A DNA stretch of 64,000 bases from Echria macrotheca (Eukaryota; Ascomycota; Sordariomycetes; Sordariales; Schizotheciaceae), in assembly GCA_030411725.1 (NCBI GenBank), contig MU839842.1, positions 620,001 through 684,000 of the forward strand, given 5' to 3'. Shown one piece after another: positions 42,943 to 54,058 of this stretch; position 1 is the stretch's first letter; the number at the start of each line of letters is the position of its first letter. The notes beneath the pieces are model-generated. The model was not told the origin of the DNA, did not search any database, and saw only the letters and a program-made list of their open reading frames with translations. A program made the translations under genes and the position numbers.

Positions 42943-44685
42943 ATGCAACTCGCAGTCACGCCCGAGAGCTATGCGCGGGCCATTATTTCGCTATCGAGGA
43001 GGTACTCGAGCACATCCGTCTTTCCCGGAAACAACTACGTCGGCATCGCAGAATGGCTGCTGCAAGACCGCGCCCTTCTCAGCACCACAAAAGCCGATGA
43101 AGACATTACCCTGTTCGCATCGGCGTCCGAACAGCCCCATGATCTGGTCGTCGTGTACAACAGCGCCGAGAGGAAGTGGGACGTACAGAGCTTCAGCCAA
43201 GACCAGTATGACGACTTCTCCGTCTCGAGTTCTGCGACCGCCGGCGGTATGGGGCAGATGGTATTCATCAGGGGCTTCATCTCGCCGTCGTGGCTGTCGG
43301 CCCTTGGCAGCAGATACAACATCGATCCCGAGTTCTTCAGGCGCCACATGGACTTCCTCTCAGCAAGCGTCGACCGACATGCATTTAGCTTCCCATCACT
43401 AGCCACCTCATCCAACAACATTTTCCGACTCTGCGTTAGCACCATACTCCACCGCGATGATTTCAGCAGCCAGGACCTCCGATCACAGCGATCCGAGCAG
43501 ATGGCCGAGCTTGCAACCTACAAGATCCAACAGCTCAGGTCGACCAAGATCCGTTGCGGCGACTCCTTGGTACGCCAGTACTCTACCGTGTGCAGCCGCT
43601 TTTCTGTGCTAGAGCAGTGGATCTCGGTCTGTATTGCCAGAACCGACCGAGGCTGGGCTGTTATTGCTTGGATGGATCAAGGGAGACCGTTGGAACACTC
43701 TCCCCCTGGTCCCTGGACGAACCACATCGAGTCCAAGGCGATACCGCTGCCCATCCTCCAGCACCACCAAAAGATGGCGTTTCGGACAACGGTAAACCGG
43801 TTAGATGCAGACGCGAACGCCTCAGCACAGGTCCAGCAAAGCACAGCCATTCTACCCTTACAGTACGACTCGTTGGTCGCCCTGACCGACCTGGCTCGCC
43901 GTGCGCCTCAAGATCCGCTTTCCATGTCGATCCCGCTGTTTGCCCATGCCGCCTTTTCGGAAGTCCAGTTCCTCAACCTGATGGAGTCTAGGATCCAAGA
44001 GCAGATAGGAGCCATAACCGAGGACGTCCCCGCTGACGCCTTGGGCACACTCCAGCACTTTTCAAATATTCTCAACCGGCACGCTCACCAACTCAACGAC
44101 AGCACTCGTGCCTTCTGCAAGCTCATGGAGCGAGGTAACCAAGGAAACTCCCAGAGCTCATCGGGGCCCGAAAGCCCGATGTGGAGAGGTGCAGGGCCAG
44201 GGCTGGGCCCGCACCTTCGACAGCCGAGTCCTAGCCCTGACGACATGCCCAGAACAAGCACAGCTGACGGCGTATATTCACCAAAGGGTCTCCTGGAGTC
44301 GTACGAAGAACTTCAGGTCCGCTGCGTTGAGTTGTCCAAAATGTGCACCCGAGGCATCACGCTGGCCATGAACAAGGCGACGATTGAGGAGTCTCGCAAG
44401 GCCATTGAGCAGTCCGCGCGGGTCAAGAAGTTGACGCTGCTCGCCACACTCTTCATCCCCCTCAGCTTCAGCTCGAGTCTGTTCGGCATGAACATCGACC
44501 TTCTTGGCCAAGGCACCGTTGAGTTCTGGTGGTTCTTCGTCTGGTGTATTCCCATCACTCTGTCGACTTATATGATGTATCTCTGGGACTTTCAAAAGCT
44601 GCGACGGCATTGGATCGACTTGTGGCATTGGCTGCGACATGTTAGGAGAGACAAGGGCGAGAAGGATCCGAGTCATGTTGTTTGA
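42943..44685 (+). CDS. CorA-like divalent-cation transporter family protein
   Basis: Intronless 580-residue frame. The C-terminus has the CorA layout: a long helix (KMCTRGITLAMNKATIEESR), a first membrane span (TLLATLFIPLSFSSSLF) closed by the GMN signature at about residues 516-518 (FGMNIDLLGQG), a short loop, and a second span (WWFFVWCIPITLSTYMMYLW). The large N-terminal half is the expected cytosolic domain. CorA proteins form pentameric Mg2+ (or related cation) channels; filamentous fungi also carry many divergent CorA-like proteins of unknown role, and this one, with a polar loop after GMN unlike the usual MPE sequence, belongs with those. Plasma membrane or vacuole location is open. It ends with a basic tail (KLRRHWIDLWHWLRHVRRDKGEK). 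Confidence 0.83.
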   Translation: MQLAVTPESYARAIISLSRRYSSTSVFPGNNYVGIAEWLLQDRALLSTTKADEDITLFASASEQPHDLVVVYNSAERKWDVQSFSQDQYDDFSVSSSATAGGMGQMVFIRGFISPSWLSALGSRYNIDPEFFRRHMDFLSASVDRHAFSFPSLATSSNNIFRLCVSTILHRDDFSSQDLRSQRSEQMAELATYKIQQLRSTKIRCGDSLVRQYSTVCSRFSVLEQWISVCIARTDRGWAVIAWMDQGRPLEHSPPGPWTNHIESKAIPLPILQHHQKMAFRTTVNRLDADANASAQVQQSTAILPLQYDSLVALTDLARRAPQDPLSMSIPLFAHAAFSEVQFLNLMESRIQEQIGAITEDVPADALGTLQHFSNILNRHAHQLNDSTRAFCKLMERGNQGNSQSSSGPESPMWRGAGPGLGPHLRQPSPSPDDMPRTSTADGVYSPKGLLESYEELQVRCVELSKMCTRGITLAMNKATIEESRKAIEQSARVKKLTLLATLFIPLSFSSSLFGMNIDLLGQGTVEFWWFFVWCIPITLSTYMMYLWDFQKLRRHWIDLWHWLRHVRRDKGEKDPSHVV

Positions 44686-45551
44686 TTTGATCTTTTCAAT
44701 CATTTTGATGGTTTGATACAAGCGCCGAACCATGATGCATGGAACTTGTGCTTCTGGCAGGGCAGACTCGGATGAACCAAAGCCGGAGCCTTTGTCAGCC
44801 CCCATGCGCAAGAAATGCCCGGTAGCCAAGGATCGCCTTGACCACTATCCTCATTGGCGGACAGCCGGTGAACACCCTCCTAGCGCGCCCTACTTTGCGG
44901 CACCGGAGATGGTTGGCTCTTGGGCTCCTTGGCGGAGTGTGGGTGCCTGCTGCCGCCCACGCAACACGGTCCAACACGGCAGCTTGTGTGGCAATCCTTT
45001 TTTACGGTCTTGATTTGCAGCTAGGCCATAAACCGTCCCGGGTCTCGCAGCTTAATCAGTCAGAAGTGCCGAGAGTCCGGAAGGAGGGCTCCTCGGAAGG
45101 CCTGTGAAAGTGAAAATTTCGGGGGGCAGGCTGTGGTTGAGTCGCAAACACGGGGTTAACAATGGCGATAGGTCATAACGATATGACTCTGGGATCGAAC
45201 AGGCGTATCTGCAATCTAGTGGTAAATCTGACAAAGGCGTATCTACATTCTAAAAGGCAGGTAGGCGTACGAATTAGCTCGATTCCCAAAAGGCCATGCT
45301 GCAGTCTCTAACCGGCGCAGTACCTTAGGTGCAGCGCTAATGGGGGTGTCTCGTCATTCCCAGGCATCCATCCATAACTTCGTAACCCCGCAGGTCCGCG
45401 TCCGTCCCGCCCGCAACGGTGAAACAGGTCAGGGAGAGGGAACTTGCCGAAGAGGGCTCTCGTTCCCAAGTAAAAAAAAAACCCTCACAGGCTCCGAGTC
45501 GTGTATCTCCACTGCTTACCTAGTTTTACCTGCCGATGGACCCTGGCAAAC
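44686..45551. other. Intergenic spacer
   Basis: Spacer between two plus-strand genes; no gene is seen. The final 200 bases should hold the promoter of the NOD-like receptor gene, including a run of A at about 45472-45481. Confidence 0.6.
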
Positions 45552-48500
45552 ATGGCCACGGTAAGCTCTGCGACTCCTGGGAGTCTTCAAGTGCTCCGGG
45601 AGCCCAATAGCCAAAGCGAGGATGGCGTAGAGTAAGTCCCAACCCATTCAAGGATAACCGACCTGTAGCCCCCGCGCTGACCTTGGCCATCGCAGCATTG
45701 TCCTCGTTCCGGGTGCTGGAAGCATTCCGCCCGAGCAATGGCCGTTCGCCAACCAAGACTGGCTTGCCACCCTGCCGTCGGACTTGGGTGACGGCGCGCG
45801 CGTCCTCGCCTATGAGTATTCCTCGCCATTCACGGCCACTAATCCATCGTGGGAGTCTTTCCTGATGCTGGGCTATGACCTGCTCCAACACCTGAGCGAC
45901 CGTGACGTGTCTTCTCCAGGTCGTACCGCGCCGAGGCCGGTTCTGATTGTGTGCCACAGCCTGGGCGGCGTCATCGTCAAGCAGGCTCTCTGTGTTGCCA
46001 ACAAACAGTTCCCTCGCTACGGCGAAGTCGTCAATGCTATCGCCGGCGTCGTTTTCCTGAGCACGCCCCATCGCTATGGCGACAAAAGCGCCACCTTTGG
46101 TCGCTTTCGAGATGTCTTGGAAGCGACGACACGGAAAAGCTTGAAGATCCCGGCCACCAATGTCGAACAGGAGGGTGCTATGCTGCTTGACTTGGCCGAC
46201 AGGTTCGAAGCCATCTTGTTCCGAACACCGGTGCTGTCCGTCTTTGAACTGAAGGAGTCGAAGCACGGGACTGCTACACTACGCCCGAGGTATCAGCAGC
46301 TCGTCAGCCGTGAGGTGTGTTCGATTCACGCTCCGATGGAGACTGTCATCGGCCTCAACCTCAATCATTACGAGATGTGTCTCTTCACCAGGAGCCTGGG
46401 CGGCGAAGGACTGCCCGAACTCACCAAATTCATCCATGATGCCATGCGCGACGCTCCCCAGCTTGTTGCCGTGCGGCTCGAGGACGGTACGTTTAGCACT
46501 TGGACGCATGGAGAAAATTGCACTAACCGGATCAGAGGAGTATCAGTATGCGACGATGAGCGCCTATTCGCCCACCATGAGCGAAGTACCCCTGAAGAAG
46601 AGTTCGTCTGATGTACGATCCGAGTAAACTGTTTGCGCTGACTTCTGAGCCAGTGGAGGACTTGGACCTTGCAGAATGGCCATCAAACTTCGCGACAGAC
46701 GGGCCATCCAACAGAGCCACAGACGGTACATCCCTCTCAGGGTTCGAGATAGTGCCTCCGTCAAACATAAACTTCGAAGCTCGCAAGACTGTCAACTTGC
46801 CATGCTTCGTACTCGGCGCGCACTCGGCCAACAGGGACTTTTGCGGCCGTGAGGATATCTTGGAACTTCTTGCGTCGGAGCTCCTGCCTCCCCAGAACTC
46901 GGTGACCGCTTCGGGAACCACTCTCCGGCAGTTCGCGCTTTGCGGGTTCGGGGGTATCGGCAAGACGGAAATCGCTCGGGAGTTCGCCCGGCGTCACAAA
47001 GGATCCTTCGATGCCATATTCTGGGTCACGGCCGATGAGATTGCGAAACTCGACCACCACTACCAGCAGATCTCCCTCGCGCTCGGGCTGGAAGACCCGG
47101 CCGAATGCAAGAGCCAGGTTGTCAGCCGCGAAATCGTCAAGGGTTGGCTCTCCAACCCCAGAAAGGAGCTTTCTGGATCAGGTCTCCAGTCTGGGGACGC
47201 CGAGGCGGAGGCAACGTGGCTGCTCATTTTCGACAATGCCGACAACCCGATGAATCTAGCAGACTACTGGCCGCAGGGCAGCGGCTCCATCCTCATCACC
47301 AGCCGTGACCCACTGGCCAAGAACATGTTCACGAGGCGGCCTTCCGGCCTAGACCTCGGCCCACTTTCGGAGCAAGACGGCCTCTCCCTGCTCAACCACC
47401 TCGCCACCAATCTGGACGAGCCGGAAGACGACACCGCACAGAAGATCACGGTGGCGCTCGGTGGCGTCCCTCTCGCCATCTCGCAGATGGCGGGTATCAT
47501 CCGGCGGCAGGATCTTACGCTGTCCGAGTTTTTCGAGCTCTACACGGACCAGGAAGAGCACGCCAGCTTGTACGAAACAAAGTTCGACACCAACTTGGTC
47601 ACGTATCGACATAGTCTCTCGACAGTCTGGGCATTTGAGAAGCTGAAACCCAATGCGCGACACCTCTTGGAGTTGATCTCATTTCTCGATCCGGATGTTA
47701 TCGGCGAGGACCTGTTGATGGAAGCGTCGGTGGAGCTACTCTCTGATGGCGCGCATTTTAGGAAGAGTAACTACATTGAAGCTCGGGCTGATCTTTTGCA
47801 GTCGTCGCTGGTCCAGAGAGACAAGCACAAGCAGCAGGTGTCGGTCCATCGTATCGTTCAAGACGCCATATTTACGACTATGGACGGGTCAAGGAAGCAG
47901 TTCATGTTTGACCTGGTTGTGCGCTCGCTCTGGGCCGAGTGGCCATCGGCCATGCCCAAGCCGTCCAAAGAGCCGGACCTGCCGCAACCCAAGTCGACCG
48001 GCGGCAGGCTGAATGTCGGGAGGTGGCCCGCATGTGCCGTCATCTACCCTCATGTCCTCCGTACCCACCAGGTCTGGTCGACCATTCCGAATATCTCGGA
48101 AGCAACCAGATTACTCTTGGCTAAGTTGCTCACCGAAGCTGCATGGTACGTTGTGTATATCCTCTTTGCCACATGTTCTTACTCGGTGCCAGGTATCAAA
48201 AGGAACGGGGCCGCAGAAAGGACCTAGACGGGTTCTTCGAGACGGCCCGCATCATATGCGAGTCCTCAACGCACCCAGATCGGGATGCCATACTCGCAGA
48301 CATTTACTTTTGCTTGGGATCCGTGGCCATGGACTCGAACAACTTCAACACGAGCCGCGTCTACAAGGAGCAGTCACTGGAACTCGTCTCGAAAATCTGC
48401 AAGGAGCTTGGAGTCGAAGACGAACGGCTCTCCTTTGCCTACTTGGAGCTCGGCATCGCGCGTACCCAGGACGGCCGGTACGAGGAAGGGGAGGCTGCTT

Positions 48501-49111
48501 TCAAGACCGGACTGCGGATACAGAGGGCCCTGGGCGATCACCTCCCCCGTTCGCGCGAAGCCAATCTGAGCTATGCCCTGATGGGCCAAGGAAAGCTGGA
48601 CGAGTGCAACACGCTCTTACTCGACAGTCTGGCGGGCCGGGAAAAGGTGTTGGGGAAAGACGACACCGAGTCGGCTCGCACCGGACTCATCCTGTACGCG
48701 CTCGGTAACCTGCGCGCCGTACAGGGCCGGTGGGACGAGAGCCTGGAATTTCATCAGAGAGCATGGCGGCATATGCGCAGGACCGTCGGCGATAGGGATC
48801 TGTATACAGCCATCGTCGTGCACAAGATCGCCATGCACCTGTTTCGGCTGGGCAAGACCGAGGAGGCGATTACGATGACCAACACGGCGCTGGATATCTG
48901 GTCGGTCGAGCCGGATGCGCACAAGAACGAGATTGCCCGGACGACTTTCTTGAAGGGCAAGATTTTCGAGGCGAGCGGGAAGGGGCAGAAGGCGAGCATT
49001 GCGCTGAGGGTTGCGTCGCGGCTGCGGAGGGAGATTACCAAGGAGGAACGGGACGTGAGGAGCTTGACGATGGAGGATTTTGACAAGTTGGTTGCATTTT
49101 GGTCACGATAG
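45552..49111 (+). CDS. Fungal NOD-like receptor: alpha/beta-hydrolase, NB-ARC, TPR
   Basis: Five exons, 45552-45631, 45696-46486, 46536-46601, 46654-48145 and 48193-49111, give 1115 residues. Residues about 27-285 are a SesB/DUF676-like alpha/beta hydrolase: DIVLVPGAG, then CHSLGGVIVKQA (nucleophile Ser about 115), then FLSTPHRYG. The NB-ARC ATPase follows: FCGREDIL, P-loop GFGGIGKTE near 411, Walker B WLLIFDNADNP near 502, GSILITSRD, and GLPL-like LGGVPLAISQMAG near 581. A helical region leads to C-terminal tetratricopeptide-like repeats from about residue 815 (LGIARTQDGRYEEGEAAFKTGL, LGNLRAVQGRWDESLEFHQRA). STAND proteins of this design act in non-self recognition and programmed cell death in filamentous fungi; the ligand is unknown. 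Exon 3 uses a GTTCGT donor and was chosen because only this join keeps the frame. Confidence 0.86.
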
Positions 49112-49996
49112 GTGGATTATGAAAAGCACGTACGAATTCCGGCTGGAAGAAAGGCCTGACAGCATTTTTGGGGGGCGGAGGTATTATTCTTGGCTTTTGA
49201 AAACGCACGAGGTATATACCTATACTTAATGTTGATAAAGCCTTCTAAGATGCAAAGGTCTTTCTGACGTTCAGGTTGGTTGCTAGTAGGTGAAAGAGGG
49301 ATATAGAGTCAGACCGTTATCGTAAATAAGGTAACTACGGTCCGCAGACCCTTTGGAGAGGAAAGTTGGAGGTGTCGGCCTGAGATTTGGGTACGGATTA
49401 TATTGGGTGCTTATGGTCATCTCCCCTGGCAGATCAGGTCCTCTTTCATGTTCCCACTGAAAACGATTTGGTGGCCATAAGTCCGTCAAAAACCACTAGA
49501 AAGACTTTGCTGTCCCTGAATTCAAGACTCTCATTATCCACACTACTCACCACCCGTACGTATAAACCCCACTTCCTGTCCAGTTCATAGTTAACCTAGG
49601 CAATAACGCCACCGAGGACTTGGTACCGCTTCTTGACTGCCACCGCATATCGGCCACATAATTGACTCCGTGCAATAATACTCGTTCTTACAAAGGCTCC
49701 ATCAGCGGATGGGCGCCGACCCGTCTTCCGAATCGGGCCAGAGCCCGGATTAGCCAGATTGTTTTGTCACTGACAGCCTTCGAGAACGTCTTCGGCATTT
49801 AGGCTGCCCCGCCGGCCCAATTTCTTGCAAATCAGTCGCCAAGACACTATTTATACCGTTGTATTCGTGCGAAACTGTGGGGAAATGGAGAGAAGTAAAT
49901 ATCTATGTATGGGACCAAACAACTACCCGTAGAAACTTTTCCCGCCATGTCGTGATCTTTTTTATCTCTCTGTAAGACGCAGCAGCACCAGAAGCT
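49112..49996. other. Intergenic spacer
   Basis: Spacer between the receptor gene and the SMP-30-like gene, both plus strand. No gene is seen. It likely holds the 3' UTR of the first and promoter of the second. Confidence 0.6.
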
Positions 49997-50884
49997 ATGT
50001 TCACCCAATCCTTCCTCCTCGCGGCCGCCGCCGGCCTCGGCCTCGCAACCGCCTCCCCCATCATGCTCCAGCACCGCCAGACCGCCGCAGCAGGCGTGCA
50101 AGTCGTCCGGCTCACGTCGATCGAGAACGTGGCAGTCCGGTCCAACGGCATCGTGCTCGCGACCAACATGAACAGCAACAACCTGTACGCCGTCGACCCG
50201 GACAAGAAGACGTCGTCCACGGCGATCCAAGTCACGGGCGCCACGGGGCTGAGCGGCATCGGCGAGTACGCGCCCGACGTTTTCGCCGTCATCGGCGGCA
50301 AGGGCATCTACAAGGTCGATTTCTCTGGGGGTACACCCAAATCATCCCTGATCAAGACCATCACGGAAGCGGGCAATCTGAACGGCCTCGCGGTGCTGGA
50401 TAATAGCACGCTCCTCGTCGCGGACGCGGGCAAGGGACTGGTCTACCGCTTCGACGTGAATACAGGCGCATACAGCGAGGCGATCAAGGACGCGACCATG
50501 GCGCCGTCGGGCGGGATCCCGTTCGGGATTGACGGGATTAAAGTCAAGGACAATGTCGTCTGGTACACCAACATCTTCAAGAACAGTTTCCACAAGGTGC
50601 CCATCGACCCGGTCACGGCTAAGCCTACGGGTGCCGTGACGACGCTGTGGACGAATCTGATGGGCGATGATTTGTGCTTTGGGCCGAACGGGAAGATTTA
50701 TGTCGCGACGAATAGCAAGGGGACACTGGTCGAGGTTGATCCGTCGGCGGCGAGTCCCAAGGCTACGGCTGTTGGGACGGTTTCGGGGTCGACGAGCTGT
50801 GCTTTTGGGAGGACGGAGAAGGATAGGAATGTGGCGTATGTTGGGGGCGGGCAGGGTGTTTTTGCTGTTACTGTCAAGGTGTAA
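49997..50884 (+). CDS. Secreted SMP-30/gluconolactonase-like six-bladed propeller
   Basis: Intronless 295-residue frame. Residues 1-19 are a signal peptide (FLLAAAAGLGLATASP), with a possible LQHR propeptide site. The rest shows repeated blade motifs of the SMP-30/gluconolactonase/LRE superfamily: NGIVLATNMNSNNLYAVDP, LNGLAVLDNSTLLVADAGKGLVYRFDVNTG, FGIDGIKVKDNVVWYTNIFKNSFHKVPID, DDLCFGPNGKIYVATNSKGTLVEVDP, and a short closing blade. Fungal members are often secreted or tied to secondary metabolism; some open lactones or make calcium-dependent esterolytic reactions. I cannot read the metal ligands with certainty, so catalytic activity is unproven. It converges with the FAD monooxygenase gene. 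Confidence 0.8.
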   Translation: MFTQSFLLAAAAGLGLATASPIMLQHRQTAAAGVQVVRLTSIENVAVRSNGIVLATNMNSNNLYAVDPDKKTSSTAIQVTGATGLSGIGEYAPDVFAVIGGKGIYKVDFSGGTPKSSLIKTITEAGNLNGLAVLDNSTLLVADAGKGLVYRFDVNTGAYSEAIKDATMAPSGGIPFGIDGIKVKDNVVWYTNIFKNSFHKVPIDPVTAKPTGAVTTLWTNLMGDDLCFGPNGKIYVATNSKGTLVEVDPSAASPKATAVGTVSGSTSCAFGRTEKDRNVAYVGGGQGVFAVTVKV

Positions 50885-51327
50885 CCCGCTACCTATTTTT
50901 GGAGGCACGGTGTCTAAGGGCTGTCTTAGAAAACAATGGAAAGGTAGTTGTCCTGGCGTTCTAAGCCGTGTTAGGAGTGCTTGGAAGCGGAAACATGGTC
51001 GATCCTAGATACGACTACGATTACACAAAAAGTCAGTGAATACAGAAAATGGAGTACTAAGAAAACTCATGGACATGACAGTCGATGCAGGTACCGACAA
51101 CGTGGTTGCTACCAAGATTATATTACCCTGCGGCTACCGAATTATCCGTAGCCGGAACATTCAACTTCGGCAGATCCTCTACCAGAAATTCAGGCACATC
51201 CATCAAACATAAGTATTTCCAACTTTTGGAAGTGTGAGCCTTGTGTCGACATAAACCCTTATTGCATTTTGACAAAAAGTCTCTATTGTCGTCTTCTGCA
51301 CCTCAATGCGAGTCTGGTCAATCTTTT
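50885..51327. other. Convergent 3' region
   Basis: 443 bp between the stops of two convergent genes; it should hold both terminators. No gene is seen. Confidence 0.65.
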
Positions 51328-53252
51328 CTACTCCACGTTGGACACATGCATAAACCCATCAAAGAACTGGCCAACTGCCTCGACCTCGTCCAACGAAGTG
51401 ACCAAACCCACATCTATTTCATTAGTCTCGAGGTTTGATGACTCGGGGAGAAAACTCACATTGATCAGGCCGCACAACGACAACGGCGCCCCGCTCGGGA
51501 TGGACGCCGTAAGCCTGGTATGCGTGGCCGTGGCCCGAGTTGTAGCTCTCGTCGTCGACATATGTCTTGAAAAGATCTGATAATCGTAAGTAACTGGACT
51601 TTCTACTGAGTGGTTGCAGGGACAAACTCTTCATCTTCCACTTTCCAGTGGTTGGCGTAAAGAACTCGGGGATCTGCTCCTGCTCAATCTTTTGTCTCTT
51701 AGACGCCAGCACGAGGACGCGGTCGATTACCCGGTCTGGATCGTAGTCGGCTGGTGTATACCGTGCAACTATTCGCTGTAGCATCTCGGATGCCTGACAT
51801 CGTCAGTGTTTCTCCAGCAAGCGGAACCAAAAAGAGGGAGCTCACAGTCCGTAGTCTCTTCGTATGCTCGGCTCTCGCCAGATCACCCGCAAACACGACC
51901 ACAAACCACTGTCCATCCCCGGGCATGCCCTTGACGAGCTGCATCGCCTTTGCGTCACAAAACCTCACAACCTGCGCACTCGGAAACCGCATTCCAACGG
52001 TCACATTCCCCGCCAACTCCTTTGTCTTCTTCGGAGTAGTAACGACCGACTCCCCATACCGCACCGCCTGGCCAGCCGTATACCGTCCAGCGCGCACAAA
52101 CTGCTCAGCAAAATACTCGGGCGTTATGCCGTGCTCGGCGCGATACTTGGAACTAAAAAGCCTCGTGAACTCGCGGTCGAATTCAATCAGCTCGATAGCA
52201 GTGCGCTCCCGCTCGCTCACATACGTCGGCAACAGCTTTGCCGGATCCGCCAGACCCTTCAACACCATGCCCAGCTTCCAGCCGATGTTATGTCCGTCCT
52301 GCAGACTAACATTCATGCCCTGCCCGGCTTTCGGGGAGTGCGTATGACAGGCATCGCCCGTCAGAAACACGCGGTGCTTGTGGTGGAAGAAATCGGCATG
52401 GCGCTGTCCGATGGCATAGGCCGACCACCATGCTGTCTCGGGAAACTCCATCTCGTACGGCTGGAAGATGAGCCGTGCCTGCTCCTGGAGCGATTCCAGC
52501 GAGACATCGGCCACGACCGTTCCCGGCGGCAACTCGATATAGAAGCGGACCATGGCGTCGCCCTCGCGCGGAATGACGAGGATATTCCCCGCCGCCGAGG
52601 CGACGACGGCCTTCTTGCGGATATCGGGGAACGTAGTCCGCGGGTAGATATCCATCACGCCCCAGACGGCATCCGTGCTGTCGCCCACCATGCGAAACCC
52701 AAGCGATTTTCTGACCGTCGAGTGCGCGCCGTCGCAGCCGAGGACGTATTTCGCCTGGTACACCCTCTCCTCTTCCCCGTCCCCGTCCCTCCTCGCCGTC
52801 ACGGTAACCGGATACTCCTCGTCGTTCTCGTCGGAAACAGCAACCCCCAAGACCTCAGTCCCATACTCCACCGGCGGCTTGTCCCCCAACAGCGAAATCA
52901 TCAACCCATTCATCCGCGCCTGGTTGAGAATCACATGCGGCTGGTGCGAAATCCCCGTCTCCTTGTCGGCCGCATACTTCCTCCGCTCGATCTTGTGAGA
53001 GTCAGACTCGGAGGGCGCCCAGAAGGCAACTTCTAGCACGTGGTAGGCTTGGCGCAGCACGTCCTCGGCGATCCCGAAGCTGTCGAATATCTCGATCGTG
53101 CGGGTTTGCACGCCGTCGGCTTGGCCGACCTCGAGGGGACCGGAGCGGCGCTCGAGGAGGGTGTAGGGGATGTTGAATTTGGAGAGCCAGACGGCGGCGC
53201 AGAGGCCGGCTGAGCCGGAGCCGACTATTAGCACGTCGACTTTTTCGGGCAT
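51328..53252 (-). CDS. Phenol 2-monooxygenase-type FAD-dependent hydroxylase
   Basis: Four exons on the minus strand, 51846-53252, 51628-51793, 51460-51576 and 51328-51413, give 591 residues. The GSGSAGLCAA dinucleotide-binding motif is at 11-20, CDGAHS at 173-178, and the FAD-pyrophosphate GDACHTHSPKAGQGMN block at 299-314, all typical of the phenol-hydroxylase group of class A flavoprotein monooxygenases, which hydroxylate phenolic rings with NADPH and O2. The C-terminal thioredoxin-like domain carries KTYVDDESYNSGHGHAYQAYG and VVVVRPDQYVG, completed by the last splice. The 51-nt intron 51577-51627 is in frame and stop-free, so a retained form with 17 extra residues is possible; splicing gives a better family-like sequence. 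No signal peptide, so cytosolic. The start chosen is MPEKVDVLIVGSG. Confidence 0.88.
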
Positions 53253-54058
53253 TTTATTTTGGTGGAGGGTGGGTTGTTGTGTGAGGTGGACGGGGATAGC
53301 GATGGTGGTGAAGAAGGGGATCTTGATGAAAAAGAGGCTGGGAGGGAGAGGTAGGTTGACTTTGGAGTTGGAAGTTGAGTTTGAGTTCGGCAAGAAGTCG
53401 GGCGAGCGGGCGCGGCAGTGGTCCACCACGAAACGGTCGGTCCACCGAGCGGGTGGGGTTGGGCGGCGGGGGACGGCGGGGGACAGCGGGGAGGGGAAAG
53501 CCCGCCCCATCCGGCATTCCGGGTCGGGCCGGTGCAACCTCGGAAGAGGGACTACGTAATCCCGGTGTCTTTGGCAACACCAACAACCGCATGCATTTAG
53601 CCAATTTTCGGGACTCGTGCTCCCTTCCACCAGGCAAGCATCGTTAGCTTCCATCTTCGATACTCTCGCCACTGAAGCCTATAACTTAAAGAAATCAAAA
53701 CAATAGAAAGAAGTATCGAACTAAATTTACACCCAGTCACCTCGTCTTAATACAGTCTTGACATCCTCTCGAAACCTCGAAACACTATTCGGTATTGAGT
53801 CAGATATATCTATTTTCGAATCCATAGGTAATCGCTCGACATCATCGCCCATCGCATCATGGTGAAAAGGGGCAGTAGACCAACGAGTCTATGTTTCGAG
53901 GGAGCAGGTAGAGCTTACAGGAGAGAAATCACGACACAGGTGACTTTTTCGACCTTTCGAGCCGGAAATCCAACTTCCCCAGCGGCAAGATCTGTTTTAT
54001 TCTTCCCTACTCGTATTTCCTCAAAATCTCGATAAATCCATAGCTCCTCCCTCTTTCT
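53253..54058. other. Promoter of the monooxygenase and 3' flank of the subtilase
   Basis: Both neighbours are on the minus strand. The first 200 bases upstream of the monooxygenase start are purine-rich on plus (pyrimidine-rich leader). No gene is seen. Confidence 0.6.

Noticed and set aside
51864..53036. 390-codon plus-strand frame
   Set aside because: Antisense shadow of the FAD monooxygenase; composition is Arg/His-rich without domains.
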